Positions 1 to 7,684 of a DNA stretch of 64,000 bases are shown in pieces (the stretch's first letter is position 1; each line of letters starts with the position of its first letter). Location of the stretch: positions 88,972 to 152,971 of the forward strand of contig NZ_FMZV01000012.1 in assembly GCF_900101475.1 (NCBI RefSeq), written 5' to 3'. The stretch comes from Ruegeria marina (GTDB lineage Bacteria > Pseudomonadota > Alphaproteobacteria > Rhodobacterales > Rhodobacteraceae). The translations under genes and the position numbers were made by a program. The notes below the pieces were generated by a model, which ran no database searches, was not told the DNA's origin, and saw only the letters and a program-made list of their open reading frames with translations.

Positions 1-253
1 GGGCGGGCGCAAGTCGCAGCGGGTTTTTGGCGCGGTAGCTGCCTATCTCGATATTGCCGGACGTCATGGGCTGGATCCGGTGCACATGGCGCTGGCCTGG
101 TCGCTGACGCGGCCGTTCATGATGTCGGCGATCTTCGGGGCCACCACGCTGGCGCAACTGGATCATGCGCTGGGCGCGGTGCAGGTGACATTGTCCGAAG
201 ATGTGCTGGCCGAGATCGCGGCGGCCCACAAGGCGCATCCGATGCCGTATTGA
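1..253 (+). CDS. Aldo/keto reductase, C-terminal fragment (5' end outside window)
   Basis: An open frame runs from base 2 to TGA at 251-253 and encodes the last 83 residues of a protein whose start lies before the window. The segment DPVHMALAWSLTRPFMMSAI followed by FGATTLAQLDHALGAV and LSEDVLAEIAAAHKAHPMPY is characteristic of the C-terminal helices of aldo/keto reductases of the Tas/YhdN type, where the stretch helps bind the 2'-phosphate side of NADPH. The catalytic Asp-Tyr-Lys-His residues lie upstream and cannot be checked. A hairpin and repeat element follow the stop codon by 15 bases. The substrate cannot be inferred. Confidence 0.8.
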   Translation, partial: GGRKSQRVFGAVAAYLDIAGRHGLDPVHMALAWSLTRPFMMSAIFGATTLAQLDHALGAVQVTLSEDVLAEIAAAHKAHPMPY

Positions 254-267
254 GGATCGGGACGGGA

Positions 268-333
268 GAGGGGGCGCTGCCCCCTCTTGGCCTGCGGCCA
301 ATTCACCCGCGGAGTATTTCGGAAAAGATGAAG
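268..333 (+). repeat. Bipartite hairpin/GGAGTATTT element, copy 1
   Basis: Two adjacent hairpins, GAGGGGGC-GCT-GCCCCCTC (268-286) and TTGGCC-TGC-GGCCAA (287-301), are followed by the core GGAGTATTT (311-319) and tail GAAAAGATGAAG (322-333). It begins 15 bases after the aldo/keto reductase stop codon and has the same orientation. It reaches almost to the stop codon of the convergent regulator gene (335). The hairpins could end transcription between the two convergent genes. One of nine copies in this window. Confidence 0.7.
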
Positions 334-334
334 A

Positions 335-1321
335 TCAGGACGCTGCCGGCTGGGCGCGGCTTTGGCGCAGGTCGCGGGCGGACTGGCCGTGCTGGGTGCG
401 GAAGGCGCGGGCGAAGCTCGATTGCGAGGTGAAGCCGGTGGCCTGTGCCACCTCCATCAGCGGCATGTCGGTTTCGGTCACCAGTCTGCGGGCCTCGGCC
501 AGGCGCAGTTGCAGGTAGTGGTCCTGTGGCGTGGTGCCAAGCCGCAGGCGGAACTGCTGTTGCAGGGTGCGGGCGCTGGTGCCCAGCGTGTCGGCGATCT
601 CGGCAAGCGACAGCGGCTCGTCCAGCGCCGCCTCCATCAGCGCGTTGGCCCGCGCGGTCAGCTTGTTGTGGCGGTGCGGCGCGCCGGTGCGGCGTTGCGG
701 GGTGCCGGGCTGGGGCGCACCCTCGTAGAGGAAGAGCCCCGCCACCCTTGCGGCAAAACCCGCGCCATGGCGCGCGGCGATGATATGCAGCATCATCTCG
801 ATCGCCGGCATCGCCCCGCCCGAGGTGAGCCGGTTGCCGGAAACCGCGAACCGGTCGTGGCGCACGTCGATGGCCGGGAACCGGCTGGCAAAATTGTCCA
901 GATCCTCCCAATGGGTGGTGGCGGCGTGACCGTCGAGCAGACCGGCCTCGGCCAAGAGCCACGGGCCGCCGTCGATACCAGCAAGCGTCGCACCGCTGGC
1001 AGCAATCCGGCGCAGCCCGGCCAGCAGGCTGGGCGTGGCGTGGCGTGCCAGCTGGAACCCCGCCACCACGATCAGCAGGTCGCAGCCCTCGAGCCGTGCC
1101 AGCGGCAGGCCCGGCACCATCAGCCCGCAGGTCAGCCGGGCCGGGGCATCGGTTGCGGTGACATAGTCCCAGTCGAACGCGTGCCGGTCGGCCAGCCGGT
1201 TGGCGGCGCGCATCGGATCCACCGCGGCGGCAAAGCTGAGCGTGTTGCAATCGTCCAGCACCAGCAGCGCGCATTTTAGCGCACGATGTTCGGGCTGGAG
1301 AATGTTTTTTGCGGATTTCAT
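335..1321 (-). CDS. GlxA/CdhR-type AraC-family transcriptional regulator (328 aa)
   Basis: The N-terminal part (about residues 10-200) is a DJ-1/PfpI-like amidotransferase fold with no enzymatic role expected: LLVLDDCNTLSFAAAVDPMR, then DLLIVVAG and GIDGGPWLLAEAGLLDG. The C-terminal part (about 220-315) is a double helix-turn-helix AraC domain: PLSLAEIADTLGTSARTLQQ, then PLMEVAQATGFTSQSSFARA. The ATG at 1321 is chosen because the domain starts directly after it; the longer open frame upstream lacks homology. It is divergent from a beta-keto acid cleavage enzyme and a carnitine dehydrogenase. This is the layout of cdhR in Pseudomonas carnitine catabolism, so I infer it activates the module at 1455-5170. 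The ligand is not provable from sequence. Confidence 0.85.
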   Translation of the reverse strand: MKSAKNILQPEHRALKCALLVLDDCNTLSFAAAVDPMRAANRLADRHAFDWDYVTATDAPARLTCGLMVPGLPLARLEGCDLLIVVAGFQLARHATPSLLAGLRRIAASGATLAGIDGGPWLLAEAGLLDGHAATTHWEDLDNFASRFPAIDVRHDRFAVSGNRLTSGGAMPAIEMMLHIIAARHGAGFAARVAGLFLYEGAPQPGTPQRRTGAPHRHNKLTARANALMEAALDEPLSLAEIADTLGTSARTLQQQFRLRLGTTPQDHYLQLRLAEARRLVTETDMPLMEVAQATGFTSQSSFARAFRTQHGQSARDLRQSRAQPAAS

Positions 1322-1410
1322 CAAGTTCGATTCGCATTCTGGCAAGTGGTTGCCGTAAGGCTGCGCCAGAGTCGGAAGCAACGCAAATCGGAATCCGGGG
1401 ACAAATCTGG

Positions 1411-1433
1411 GGAAAACCCGGCGGAAAACCCGG
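1411..1433. promoter_or_regulatory. Tandem GGAAAACCCGG repeat in the carnitine divergent promoter region
   Basis: The 11-mer GGAAAACCCGG occurs twice, at 1411-1421 and 1423-1433 (12-bp period), in the 133-bp gap between the CdhR-like regulator and the BKACE gene. AraC-type regulators usually bind direct repeats, so this is a candidate activator site. It ends only 21 bases before the BKACE start codon, which is close for an activator. I see no convincing -35/-10 pair nearby. Confidence 0.3.
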
Positions 1434-1454
1434 TAGGAACAGAGGATAACCGAC

Positions 1455-2372
1455 ATGCCCCTCGAAATGAACCGCGAGGTCTTCATCACCTGTGCCGTCA
1501 CCGGCTCGGGCGGCACCCAGGATCGCAGCCCGCATGTGCCGCGCTCGCCCAAACAGATCGCCGAGAGTGCGATTGCCGCCGCCAAGGCGGGGGCGGCGGT
1601 GGTGCATTGCCACGTGCGTGACCCCGAGACCGGCGCGCCCTCGCGCCGGCTGGACCTGTACCGCGAGGTGACCGACCGCATCCGCGACGCCGAGGTCGAC
1701 GTGGTGCTGAACCTGACCGCCGGCATGGGCGGTGACATGATCTTTGGCGATGTCGAGAACCCGCTGCCCTTGCGCGAAAAGGGCACCGATATGGTCGGCG
1801 CCAGCGAGCGCGTCGCCCACGTGGCCGAATGCCTGCCCGAGATCTGTACGCTCGACTGCGGCACCATGAACTTTGCCGAGGCCGACTACGTGATGACCAA
1901 CACGCCCGGCATGCTGACCGCGATGGGCCGGATGATGACCGAACTGGGCGTGAAGCCCGAGATCGAGGCGTTCGACACCGGCCACCTGTGGTATGCCAAG
2001 CAGCTGGTCAAGGACGGCGTGCTGGAGGGTCCGGCGCTGGTGCAGCTCTGCATGGGGGTGCCGTGGGGCGCGCCCGATGACCTCAACACCTTCATGGCGA
2101 TGGTCAACAATGTGCCCGACGACTGGACCTTCAGCGCCTTTTCACTGGGCCGCAACCAGATGGCCTATGCCGCAGCCGCGGTTTTGGCGGGGGGCAATGT
2201 GCGCGTCGGGCTCGAGGATAACCTCTGGCTCGACAAGGGCGTGCTGGCCGAGAACTGGCAACTGGTCGAACGGGCCGCAGGCATCGTGTCGAACATGGGC
2301 GCGCGGGTGATCGGGCCGCAGGAAGTGCGCGAGAAGCTGGGTCTGGTGAAACGCGCGCCGGTGGCGAAGTGA
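1455..2372 (+). CDS. Beta-keto acid cleavage enzyme (BKACE, DUF849), probable 3-dehydrocarnitine cleavage enzyme (305 aa)
   Basis: BKACE enzymes condense a beta-keto acid with acetyl-CoA and split it into acetoacetate and a new CoA ester, using one zinc ion. Family hallmarks seen are GSGGTQDRSPHVPRSP (residues 17-32), the zinc motif HCHVRD (51-56), the YREVTDRIRD helix, and GNVRVGLEDNLWLDKG near residue 260, which supplies the third zinc ligand (Glu). The neighbouring 3-hydroxyacyl dehydrogenase-thioesterase fusion and CdhR-like regulator match the carnitine pathway. There the enzyme turns 3-dehydrocarnitine plus acetyl-CoA into acetoacetate and betainyl-CoA. Family membership is firm; the substrate is inferred from context. 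An in-frame ATG at 1467 is an alternative start. Its stop overlaps the lipocalin start. Confidence 0.9.
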   Translation: MPLEMNREVFITCAVTGSGGTQDRSPHVPRSPKQIAESAIAAAKAGAAVVHCHVRDPETGAPSRRLDLYREVTDRIRDAEVDVVLNLTAGMGGDMIFGDVENPLPLREKGTDMVGASERVAHVAECLPEICTLDCGTMNFAEADYVMTNTPGMLTAMGRMMTELGVKPEIEAFDTGHLWYAKQLVKDGVLEGPALVQLCMGVPWGAPDDLNTFMAMVNNVPDDWTFSAFSLGRNQMAYAAAAVLAGGNVRVGLEDNLWLDKGVLAENWQLVERAAGIVSNMGARVIGPQEVREKLGLVKRAPVAK

Positions 2373-2914
2373 CCCGGCTGGCGGCGGTTCTTGCGGCACT
2401 TCTCGCCTTTGCCGCGTCAGTGGCAGGGGCCGAGACCTATCGCGACCGCTCGGTCGCGATCAGCGCGGTGCCGGCGCTGGACATCGACCGCTACCTTGGC
2501 CGCTGGTACGAGATCGCGCGCTTTCCCAACCGGTTCGAACAGGGCTGCGTCGGCGTCACCGCCGATTATGCCCTGCGCGACGACGGGCAGGTGAGCGTAA
2601 CAAACACCTGCCGCAAGGGCGCGCTCGACGGTCCGGTGACCACCGCCGAAGGTGTGGCGCGGGTCGAGGGGCCGGGAAAGCTGACGGTCACCTTCGTGCC
2701 CTGGCTGCCCTTTGCGCGCGGCGACTACTGGGTTCTCTACATCGACGAGGGCTATACCGTCGCCGCCATCGGTACACCGCGCGGCAAGACCGGCTGGATC
2801 CTGGCGCGCCAGCCCCGGATCGGCGCCGACATGCGCGCCCGGGCCGAGGCGGCGCTGGCCGCCAATGGCTATGACACGAGCAAACTGATCGACGTGGCAC
2901 AAGACCCGCGTTGA
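2369..2914 (+). CDS. Lipocalin family protein, exported (181 aa)
   Basis: Residues 1-21 form a signal peptide (MTRLAAVLAALLAFAASVAGA, cleavage before ETYRD); there is no lipobox cysteine, so a soluble periplasmic protein is expected. Residues 31-60 carry the bacterial lipocalin signature: DIDRYLGRWYEIARFPNRFE, then GCVGVTADYALRDDGQVSV. The later strand ARGDYWVLYIDEGYTVAAIG also fits Blc-type lipocalins, eight-stranded barrels that bind lipids or amphiphiles. The GTG start at 2369 overlaps the BKACE stop (GTGA), implying translational coupling, and only this start leaves a complete signal peptide. Its place inside a carnitine operon is unusual. It might handle acylcarnitines or membrane lipids, but that is speculation. 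Confidence 0.85.
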   Translation: MTRLAAVLAALLAFAASVAGAETYRDRSVAISAVPALDIDRYLGRWYEIARFPNRFEQGCVGVTADYALRDDGQVSVTNTCRKGALDGPVTTAEGVARVEGPGKLTVTFVPWLPFARGDYWVLYIDEGYTVAAIGTPRGKTGWILARQPRIGADMRARAEAALAANGYDTSKLIDVAQDPR

Positions 2915-2948
2915 AACACGGAACATGGACAAAGAAGGAGAGGCCGTC

Positions 2949-4412
2949 ATGACAACGGCTGCAATCATCGGTGGTGGCGTGATCGGCGGCGGATGGGCCG
3001 CGCGCTTTCTGCTCAACGGCTGGGATGTTCGGGTGTTCGACCCCGACCCCGAGGCCGAGCGCAAGATCGGCGAGGTGCTGGCCAATGCCCGCCGCTCGCT
3101 GCCCGGTCTCAGCGACGTGCCGCTGCCGCCCGAGGGAAAGCTCAGCTTTCACACCGATCTGGCCGAGGCGGTCAAAGGGGTCGCATGGATCCAGGAAAGC
3201 GTGCCCGAGCGTCTGGACCTGAAGCTCAAGGTCTATCGCTCGATCCAGGAGGCCTGCGATCCGCAGGCGATCCTTGGCTCCTCGACCTCTGGTTTCAAGC
3301 CCAGCGAGTTGCAGGAGGGTGCGCTGCGCCCCGGTCAGATCGTGGTGACGCATCCGTTCAACCCGGTCTACCTGCTGCCGCTGATCGAACTGGTGACGAC
3401 GCCGGAAAACAGCCCCGAGATGATCGAGCGCGCCAAGGAGATCATGCGCGGACTGGGCCAGTTCCCGCTGCATGTGCGCAAGGAGATCGACGCCCATATC
3501 GCCGACCGCTTTCTCGAAGCCGTCTGGCGCGAGGCGCTGTGGCTGGTCAAGGACGGTATCGCCACCACCGAGGAGATCGACGAGGCGATCCGCATGGGCT
3601 TTGGCATCCGCTGGGCGCAGATGGGCCTGTTCGAGACCTACCGCGTGGCGGGCGGCGAGGCGGGCATGAAGCATTTCATGGCCCAGTTCGGGCCCTGCCT
3701 CAGCTGGCCCTGGACCAAGCTGATGGATGTGCCCGAATTCACCGACGAATTGGTCGATCTGATCGCGGGCCAGTCGGATGCGCAATCGGGGCACCATACG
3801 ATCCGCGAGCTGGAACGCATCCGCGACAACAACCTTGTCGGCATGATGCGGGCGCTCAAGGCGCAGAACTGGGGCGCGGGCGCGGTGCTGAACAGACATG
3901 ATGCGGCGCTGAAACCCAAGGCCCTGCCCGATCTCGACAGTGCCGACCTCAGCCAGCCGATCCTGACGCTCTCGCGCGCGGTGCCGCTCGACTGGACCGA
4001 TTACAACGGCCACATGACCGAGTCGAAATACCTCGAAGCCTTCGCGAACGCGACTGACCGGTTCATGGAGATCATCGGCTGCGATGCTGACTACATCGCC
4101 AGCGGTGGCAGCTATTTCACCGCCGAGACCCATATCCGCCATCTGGACGAAGCCCATGCCGGGGCGCGGATCCGGGTCGAGACCCAGATGCTGCTGGGGC
4201 AGGGCAAGAAACTGCACCTGTTCCACCGCATGTACGAGGGCGACAAGCTCTTGGCCACCGGCGAGAGCTTCCTGTTGCATGTCAGCCTCGAAACCCGCAA
4301 GCCCTGCGCGCCCTCACCCAAGATCGAGGCCGCCATGGCCCGCATCGCGGAGGCGCAGGCAGGTTTGCCATACCCTGAGGGCGCGGGCAGCGCGATCCGC
4401 AAACCGGCATGA
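2949..4412 (+). CDS. L-carnitine dehydrogenase fused to a hotdog thioesterase (487 aa)
   Basis: The N-terminal 310 residues are a 3-hydroxyacyl-CoA dehydrogenase-type NAD-dependent enzyme. They contain the Rossmann motif GGGVIGGGWAARF (8-20), SSTSGFKPSEL, the catalytic HPFNPVYLLPLIELV segment, and a helical domain. The C-terminal 150 residues are a 4HBT hotdog thioesterase, recognisable from VPLDWTDYNGHMTESKYLEA. Such fusions are known for L-carnitine dehydrogenases of rhizobia and relatives. The first domain oxidises carnitine to 3-dehydrocarnitine, and the second would hydrolyse the betainyl-CoA made by BKACE to glycine betaine. Start 2949 is preferred to an upstream ATG at 2925 because AAGGAGAGG lies 5-6 bases before it. 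It ends in an ATGA overlap with the SDR. Confidence 0.9.
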   Translation: MTTAAIIGGGVIGGGWAARFLLNGWDVRVFDPDPEAERKIGEVLANARRSLPGLSDVPLPPEGKLSFHTDLAEAVKGVAWIQESVPERLDLKLKVYRSIQEACDPQAILGSSTSGFKPSELQEGALRPGQIVVTHPFNPVYLLPLIELVTTPENSPEMIERAKEIMRGLGQFPLHVRKEIDAHIADRFLEAVWREALWLVKDGIATTEEIDEAIRMGFGIRWAQMGLFETYRVAGGEAGMKHFMAQFGPCLSWPWTKLMDVPEFTDELVDLIAGQSDAQSGHHTIRELERIRDNNLVGMMRALKAQNWGAGAVLNRHDAALKPKALPDLDSADLSQPILTLSRAVPLDWTDYNGHMTESKYLEAFANATDRFMEIIGCDADYIASGGSYFTAETHIRHLDEAHAGARIRVETQMLLGQGKKLHLFHRMYEGDKLLATGESFLLHVSLETRKPCAPSPKIEAAMARIAEAQAGLPYPEGAGSAIRKPA

Positions 4413-5170
4413 GCGCACGTGTCCTGATCACCGCCGGGGCCTCGGGCATCGGCCGCGCCATGGCCGAGGCGTTCGATGTTGCGGGGGCACGGGTCTGGAT
4501 CGCGGATGTGGACAAGGCGGCGCTTGCCGCCTGTCCCACCCACTGGCGGCAGAGTGTCGTCGATGTGGCGGATGAGGCCCCGGTCGCGGCGCTCTTTGCC
4601 GAAATCGAGGCCGACTGGGGCGGGCTTGATACGCTCTGTTCCAATGCGGGCATCGCCGGGCCGACCGCGCTGGTCGAGGATATGCCGCTCGACGGATGGC
4701 GCGCCTGCATCGCGGTCAATCTCGACGGCGCGTTCCTGTGTGCCAAATACGCCGCCCCCCTGCTGAAACGGCAAGGCGCTGGCAGCATCGTCATCACATC
4801 CTCCACCGCCGGGCAATACGGTTACCCGCACCGTTCACCCTATGCAGCGGCGAAATGGGGGGTGATCGGCCTTGCCAAGACGCTGGCGATGGAACTGGGC
4901 CCGCACGGGGTGCGCTGCAACGTGATCTGCCCCGGCGCGGTCGAGGGGCCGCGAATGGAGGGCGTGCTGGCGCGCGAGGCGGCCGCCAAGGGCATGACCC
5001 GGGATCAGGTCTATGCCGGCTATGCCTCGGGCACCTCCATGGGCCGGTTCGTCGAGGCGACCGACATCGCCAACATGACAGTCTTCCTCGCCTCGGACGC
5101 GGCGCGGCTGGTGTCGGGGCAGGTGATCGCCGTCGACGGCCACACGGTGAACCCGGACCCCAAAATCTGA
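4409..5170 (+). CDS. SDR family oxidoreductase in the carnitine operon (253 aa)
   Basis: A classical short-chain dehydrogenase. The nucleotide motif TAGASGIG appears near residue 10, NAG in LCSNAGIAG near 79, the active-site serine in IVITSSTAG, and YAAAK as the YxxxK catalytic pair, followed by VRCNVICPGAVEGPRM. Full length for the family. The start codon overlaps the preceding stop (ATGA), so it is co-transcribed with the carnitine dehydrogenase. Acidic residues after beta-2 (IADVD) favour NAD over NADP. A role in carnitine or 3-hydroxybutyrate/acetoacetate metabolism is possible, since acetoacetate is a pathway product, but the substrate is not deducible. Confidence 0.85.
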   Translation: MSARVLITAGASGIGRAMAEAFDVAGARVWIADVDKAALAACPTHWRQSVVDVADEAPVAALFAEIEADWGGLDTLCSNAGIAGPTALVEDMPLDGWRACIAVNLDGAFLCAKYAAPLLKRQGAGSIVITSSTAGQYGYPHRSPYAAAKWGVIGLAKTLAMELGPHGVRCNVICPGAVEGPRMEGVLAREAAAKGMTRDQVYAGYASGTSMGRFVEATDIANMTVFLASDAARLVSGQVIAVDGHTVNPDPKI

Positions 5171-5216
5171 AAACGCCCCGCAACCGTTTCGAGAGCCGCC
5201 GTTTGCCCCGTCGAAG

Positions 5217-5245
5217 TGGAAAAATTTTCTTTTTCGCGCTACAAT
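5217..5245 (+). promoter_or_regulatory. Candidate sigma-70-type promoter for the 5286 gene
   Basis: TGGAAA at 5217-5222 (four of six matches to TTGACA) and TACAAT at 5240-5245 (five of six matches to TATAAT) are separated by 17 bases. The start codon of the downstream gene lies about 35 bases after the predicted transcription start. The surrounding stretch is AT-rich against a GC-rich background. Confidence 0.45.
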
Positions 5246-5285
5246 GCGCACGATTTTTTCGAAGACGACTTTTGGAGGACGCGAA

Positions 5286-5597
5286 ATGAAAAACCTGTTT
5301 GGTCTTCTTTCAGGAAGTTTTCTGGTCATTGCCAGCACAGTTGTTGCCGAAAGCGGCAAAGAGCCTCCGGGACAGCGTGAAGATGGAAGCTGGGGCGCCG
5401 TGACAAGCCAAGAGGTCACTGGCGGTTTCAATCAAGGCGAACATGCCTCGGATCCAAGCGGCGACGGCCACGGTCCCACGAGTTCGGACGAGCCGCGCGC
5501 CGGTCTGGCCAATGTGGTCTCATCCGGTGATCTCTCTGCCACGATGGACGCTCTGGGCCTCTCCGGTAGTGGTCCCAGCGGCCCCGGCGGACCCTGA
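5286..5597 (+). CDS. Small exported protein of unknown function (103 aa)
   Basis: A signal peptide is clear (MKNLFGLLSGSFLVIASTVVA, cleavage before ESGKE). It is followed by a low-complexity, hydrophilic mature part rich in Gly, Ser, Asp and Pro that ends GLSGSGPSGPGGP. There is no cysteine and no recognisable domain. The ATG at 5286 is preferred because GGAGG sits 8-12 bases upstream; an in-frame ATG at 5244 lacks a ribosome-binding site. A candidate promoter lies at 5217-5245, so it is probably monocistronic. I do not recognise the family. The mature region looks disordered, so a structural or matrix-like role is as likely as an enzymatic one. Confidence 0.6.
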   Translation: MKNLFGLLSGSFLVIASTVVAESGKEPPGQREDGSWGAVTSQEVTGGFNQGEHASDPSGDGHGPTSSDEPRAGLANVVSSGDLSATMDALGLSGSGPSGPGGP

Positions 5598-5796
5598 GTC
5601 ATCTGCCGCCCGGCGGCCATCGGCAGAACGAGGATCGCCGCACCAAGCCTCTCGGGTTCTGGAGCAGTGTCGGGCGGCATCAGCTTCGGCTGGTGCCGCG
5701 CCTCTGCCGGATCGCCCGGTCCACCGCTCCCCGCTCGTATGCCTGTCGCCCTGCAATGCCGTTCCTTCCGCGCCACTTGACGGAACAGGTGCCAGG

Positions 5797-6363
5797 TCAG
5801 CCCAGCCCGTCGGTGCCGTGTTTCAGGATGATGGGCACGATCAGGTCCTCTTCATCCTCCAGATGCCGGCCGATCATCCGTTCGAGGCCACCCAGCCCCG
5901 TCAGCAGCGCCCCGGCGCTGCTGCGCGCCTCGGGTCCGCTGGCCGAGCGAATCGCCGCGTTGGCCTGCTCCACGAAGCGGCTCAACAGACCGTCCAGCGC
6001 ATGGTGGTCCGCATCCAGCAGGTCGAACCCCGTCTCGATCCGGCTGTCCATGGTCCGGAGCAGCGGAAAGTAATGATGGTCCTCGATCTGGTGATGCCCG
6101 TGCAACTGGTTCACGAACATGCCGCCATATCGGGCGATGCCCTGAGAAAATAGCTGCGTGTCCCGGTCGGCGTTCAGGAACGCCCGGGTTTCGGCCTGCA
6201 TATGCGCCATGATCTGGCGGAACATCATGTGCCGCTCCAGCCAGAAACTGACCAGGCCATGAAAATTCGGATCGGCTTGCCAGCTTTCGCGCGGATGCGC
6301 CTCAAGCAGCACCCGCAGCGCCTCGGGAAGCCCGGTTCTGGTATCGAAATGCTCGTCTCTCAT
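5797..6363 (-). CDS. Hemerythrin HHE domain-containing protein (188 aa)
   Basis: The sequence is almost wholly helical, with the spaced His/Glu ligands of a hemerythrin-like di-iron site: H44 in LERHMMF, the pair in LHGHHQIEDHHYFP (about 88-101), H121/H122 in LLDADHHALD, and HLEDEEDLIVP near the C-terminus. Proteins of this class bind O2 or NO at a non-haem di-iron centre, or act as iron/redox sensors or repair factors. Length is typical for single-domain HHE proteins. It stands alone between an exported-protein gene and a small conserved gene, with no adjacent regulator suggesting NO detoxification. The exact function is open. Confidence 0.8.
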   Translation of the reverse strand: MRDEHFDTRTGLPEALRVLLEAHPRESWQADPNFHGLVSFWLERHMMFRQIMAHMQAETRAFLNADRDTQLFSQGIARYGGMFVNQLHGHHQIEDHHYFPLLRTMDSRIETGFDLLDADHHALDGLLSRFVEQANAAIRSASGPEARSSAGALLTGLGGLERMIGRHLEDEEDLIVPIILKHGTDGLG

Positions 6364-6435
6364 TCAGGTCGATATAGAGCATTTGCGCGCGAGCGGTAGC
6401 CCCGCTGCCCGAACCGGGGTGAGACGGATCCGGCC

Positions 6436-6618
6436 CTAGCTCTGGTTTGCCCCGCGCAACTGGCGGATGGCCCGGCGTACCGCCTGCCAATCCTCGGCCT
6501 GGTCCAGATTGCCCATCGCCTTGCAATGCTGTTCCTTCTGGGCAGCCTCTGCTTCGGCCTTGTCTCCATGTGCGGCATAGAGCGCGCGGGCGTATTCTGC
6601 ACTCCTGATTGCGTCCAT
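6436..6618 (-). CDS. Small conserved-looking protein of unknown function (60 aa)
   Basis: The 60-residue product is MDAIRSAEYARALYAAHGDK followed by an Ala/Glu/Gln-rich helical segment with one HCK motif and a basic C-terminus (RRAIRQLRGANQS). A strong GGAGGAG ribosome-binding site lies 5-6 bases before the ATG at 6618, which decides this start over a longer in-frame ATG at 6726. It is predicted to be a soluble helical protein without membrane segments or signal peptide. It lies between the hemerythrin and XRE regulator genes, all on the minus strand. I cannot assign a family. Confidence 0.55.
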   Translation of the reverse strand: MDAIRSAEYARALYAAHGDKAEAEAAQKEQHCKAMGNLDQAEDWQAVRRAIRQLRGANQS

Positions 6619-6715
6619 CGGGTCTCCTCCGTTCTTTGGGTCCGGTTGGTCCTGTCTGGTGTCAGGAAGCCCACCATAGCAGATAACTGCGCCGTGTGCA
6701 TCCCGGACGACCGGA

Positions 6716-7567
6716 TCAGCGGGCAATCGCCGCCCGGAGCTGCCGAAGGTGGGTCGGAAAATGCCGCGCGGTCAGGTCCGCCTCGCGCACCAGGGTATCG
6801 AAATGCCTTGTAAAAACCTCGATCCGGTCCTTGTCGCGGAATGCCATGTAATGGCTGCCGGCATAAAACACGCAGAGCAACGGGCCAAAGATCGTCATCG
6901 GCGCGGAATAAAGGCGCTTGGCATCGTAAAGGTAGATGCGCAGGCGGGGATACAACTGCTCGCTCAGCGCCAGGAACCGGTCGATCTGCTCCAGCCGCAG
7001 GGCCAGCGGCAACCCGTGGTAATAGCCGGTGGCATGCGCGAAACTTTGCAGCTCGAACAGCGGCATGGCGATCTCGTAATCGGACTGGGCGCTGCGCATC
7101 CAGGTGAGCCGGTCCTCGGAGGCTCCGATCGCCTGATCCGCCGTGCGTCCCAGGTGCGGCGCATATTCCCACTCCAGAAAGGCGCGCGTCTTCAACATGT
7201 CGGGCAGGGCGGCCGGGACATAGCGGATCTTGTACCCCGCCGCCTCGCGGTGCCATTCATAGATCCGCTCGTCCACCAGCGCGCGCGGCGCCTCGGCCAT
7301 GGTCAGCGAACTGGCCAGCAGTTCGGCGGCACTCTCGGGCCGGTCCGACAGGCTCAGCAGCCAGTCCGCCGACACCCCGAGCGCCGAGGCGCAGGCCCCC
7401 ACCACATGCGCATTGGGCAGTCGTGCCCCGTCGCCGGTCAGCAGCTGCGAAATGGTCGAGCGATCCGCCCCCACCTGGCGCGCCAGCGCGCTCTGGCTCA
7501 TCTGGCGCTGCTCCATTGCCCGGGCCAGCCGCAGGCGGAACTGCGCTGCCCGGTCACGTTTGTCCAT
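6716..7567 (-). CDS. XRE-family helix-turn-helix transcriptional regulator (283 aa)
   Basis: Residues 7-70 form an XRE/Cro DNA-binding domain, with the helix-turn-helix in QSALARQVGADRSTISQLLT followed by VVGACASALGVSADWLL. The remaining 200 residues are a larger sensory region of unknown fold, rich in Trp, Tyr and Leu. It may bind a ligand, but no known ligand domain is obvious. The ATG at 7567 (MDKRDR) has a GGGA ribosome-binding motif. An ATG at 7579 would add MWEK but has no such site. A palindrome at 7583-7596 lies just upstream and is a likely autoregulatory operator. The gene is divergent from the DUF2061-desaturase pair, which it may control. Confidence 0.8.
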   Translation of the reverse strand: MDKRDRAAQFRLRLARAMEQRQMSQSALARQVGADRSTISQLLTGDGARLPNAHVVGACASALGVSADWLLSLSDRPESAAELLASSLTMAEAPRALVDERIYEWHREAAGYKIRYVPAALPDMLKTRAFLEWEYAPHLGRTADQAIGASEDRLTWMRSAQSDYEIAMPLFELQSFAHATGYYHGLPLALRLEQIDRFLALSEQLYPRLRIYLYDAKRLYSAPMTIFGPLLCVFYAGSHYMAFRDKDRIEVFTRHFDTLVREADLTARHFPTHLRQLRAAIAR

Positions 7568-7582
7568 TTTTTCCCACATGTC

Positions 7583-7596
7583 GTGATAAATATCAC
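7583..7596. promoter_or_regulatory. Inverted repeat GTGATA-AA-TATCAC, candidate XRE operator
   Basis: Perfect 6-bp arms separated by two bases lie 15 bases upstream of the preferred XRE start codon (7567) and about 90 bases upstream of the divergent DUF2061 gene. XRE repressors typically bind such short palindromes in their own promoters. Assignment to this regulator is by position only. Confidence 0.45.
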
Positions 7597-7684
7597 AGTT
7601 GCTGAGTTTTGTTAATCATATTCCGAATTCCAGCGACCATCGCCGCGCAGTAACAGTTTCGTGAAAGCGCGGGCAGGAGGCGGA

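Noticed and set aside
303..1985. Long minus-strand frame (560 codons) overlapping both the regulator and BKACE genes
   Set aside because: Low-complexity Arg/Gly/Ala product without family motifs, overlapping two well-supported genes. A high-GC shadow frame.
7584..7684. FNR-type or CRP-type site in the XRE divergent gap
   Set aside because: The palindrome GTGATA-AA-TATCAC resembles neither TTGAT-N4-ATCAA nor TGTGA-N6-TCACA in spacing. A local XRE operator is simpler.
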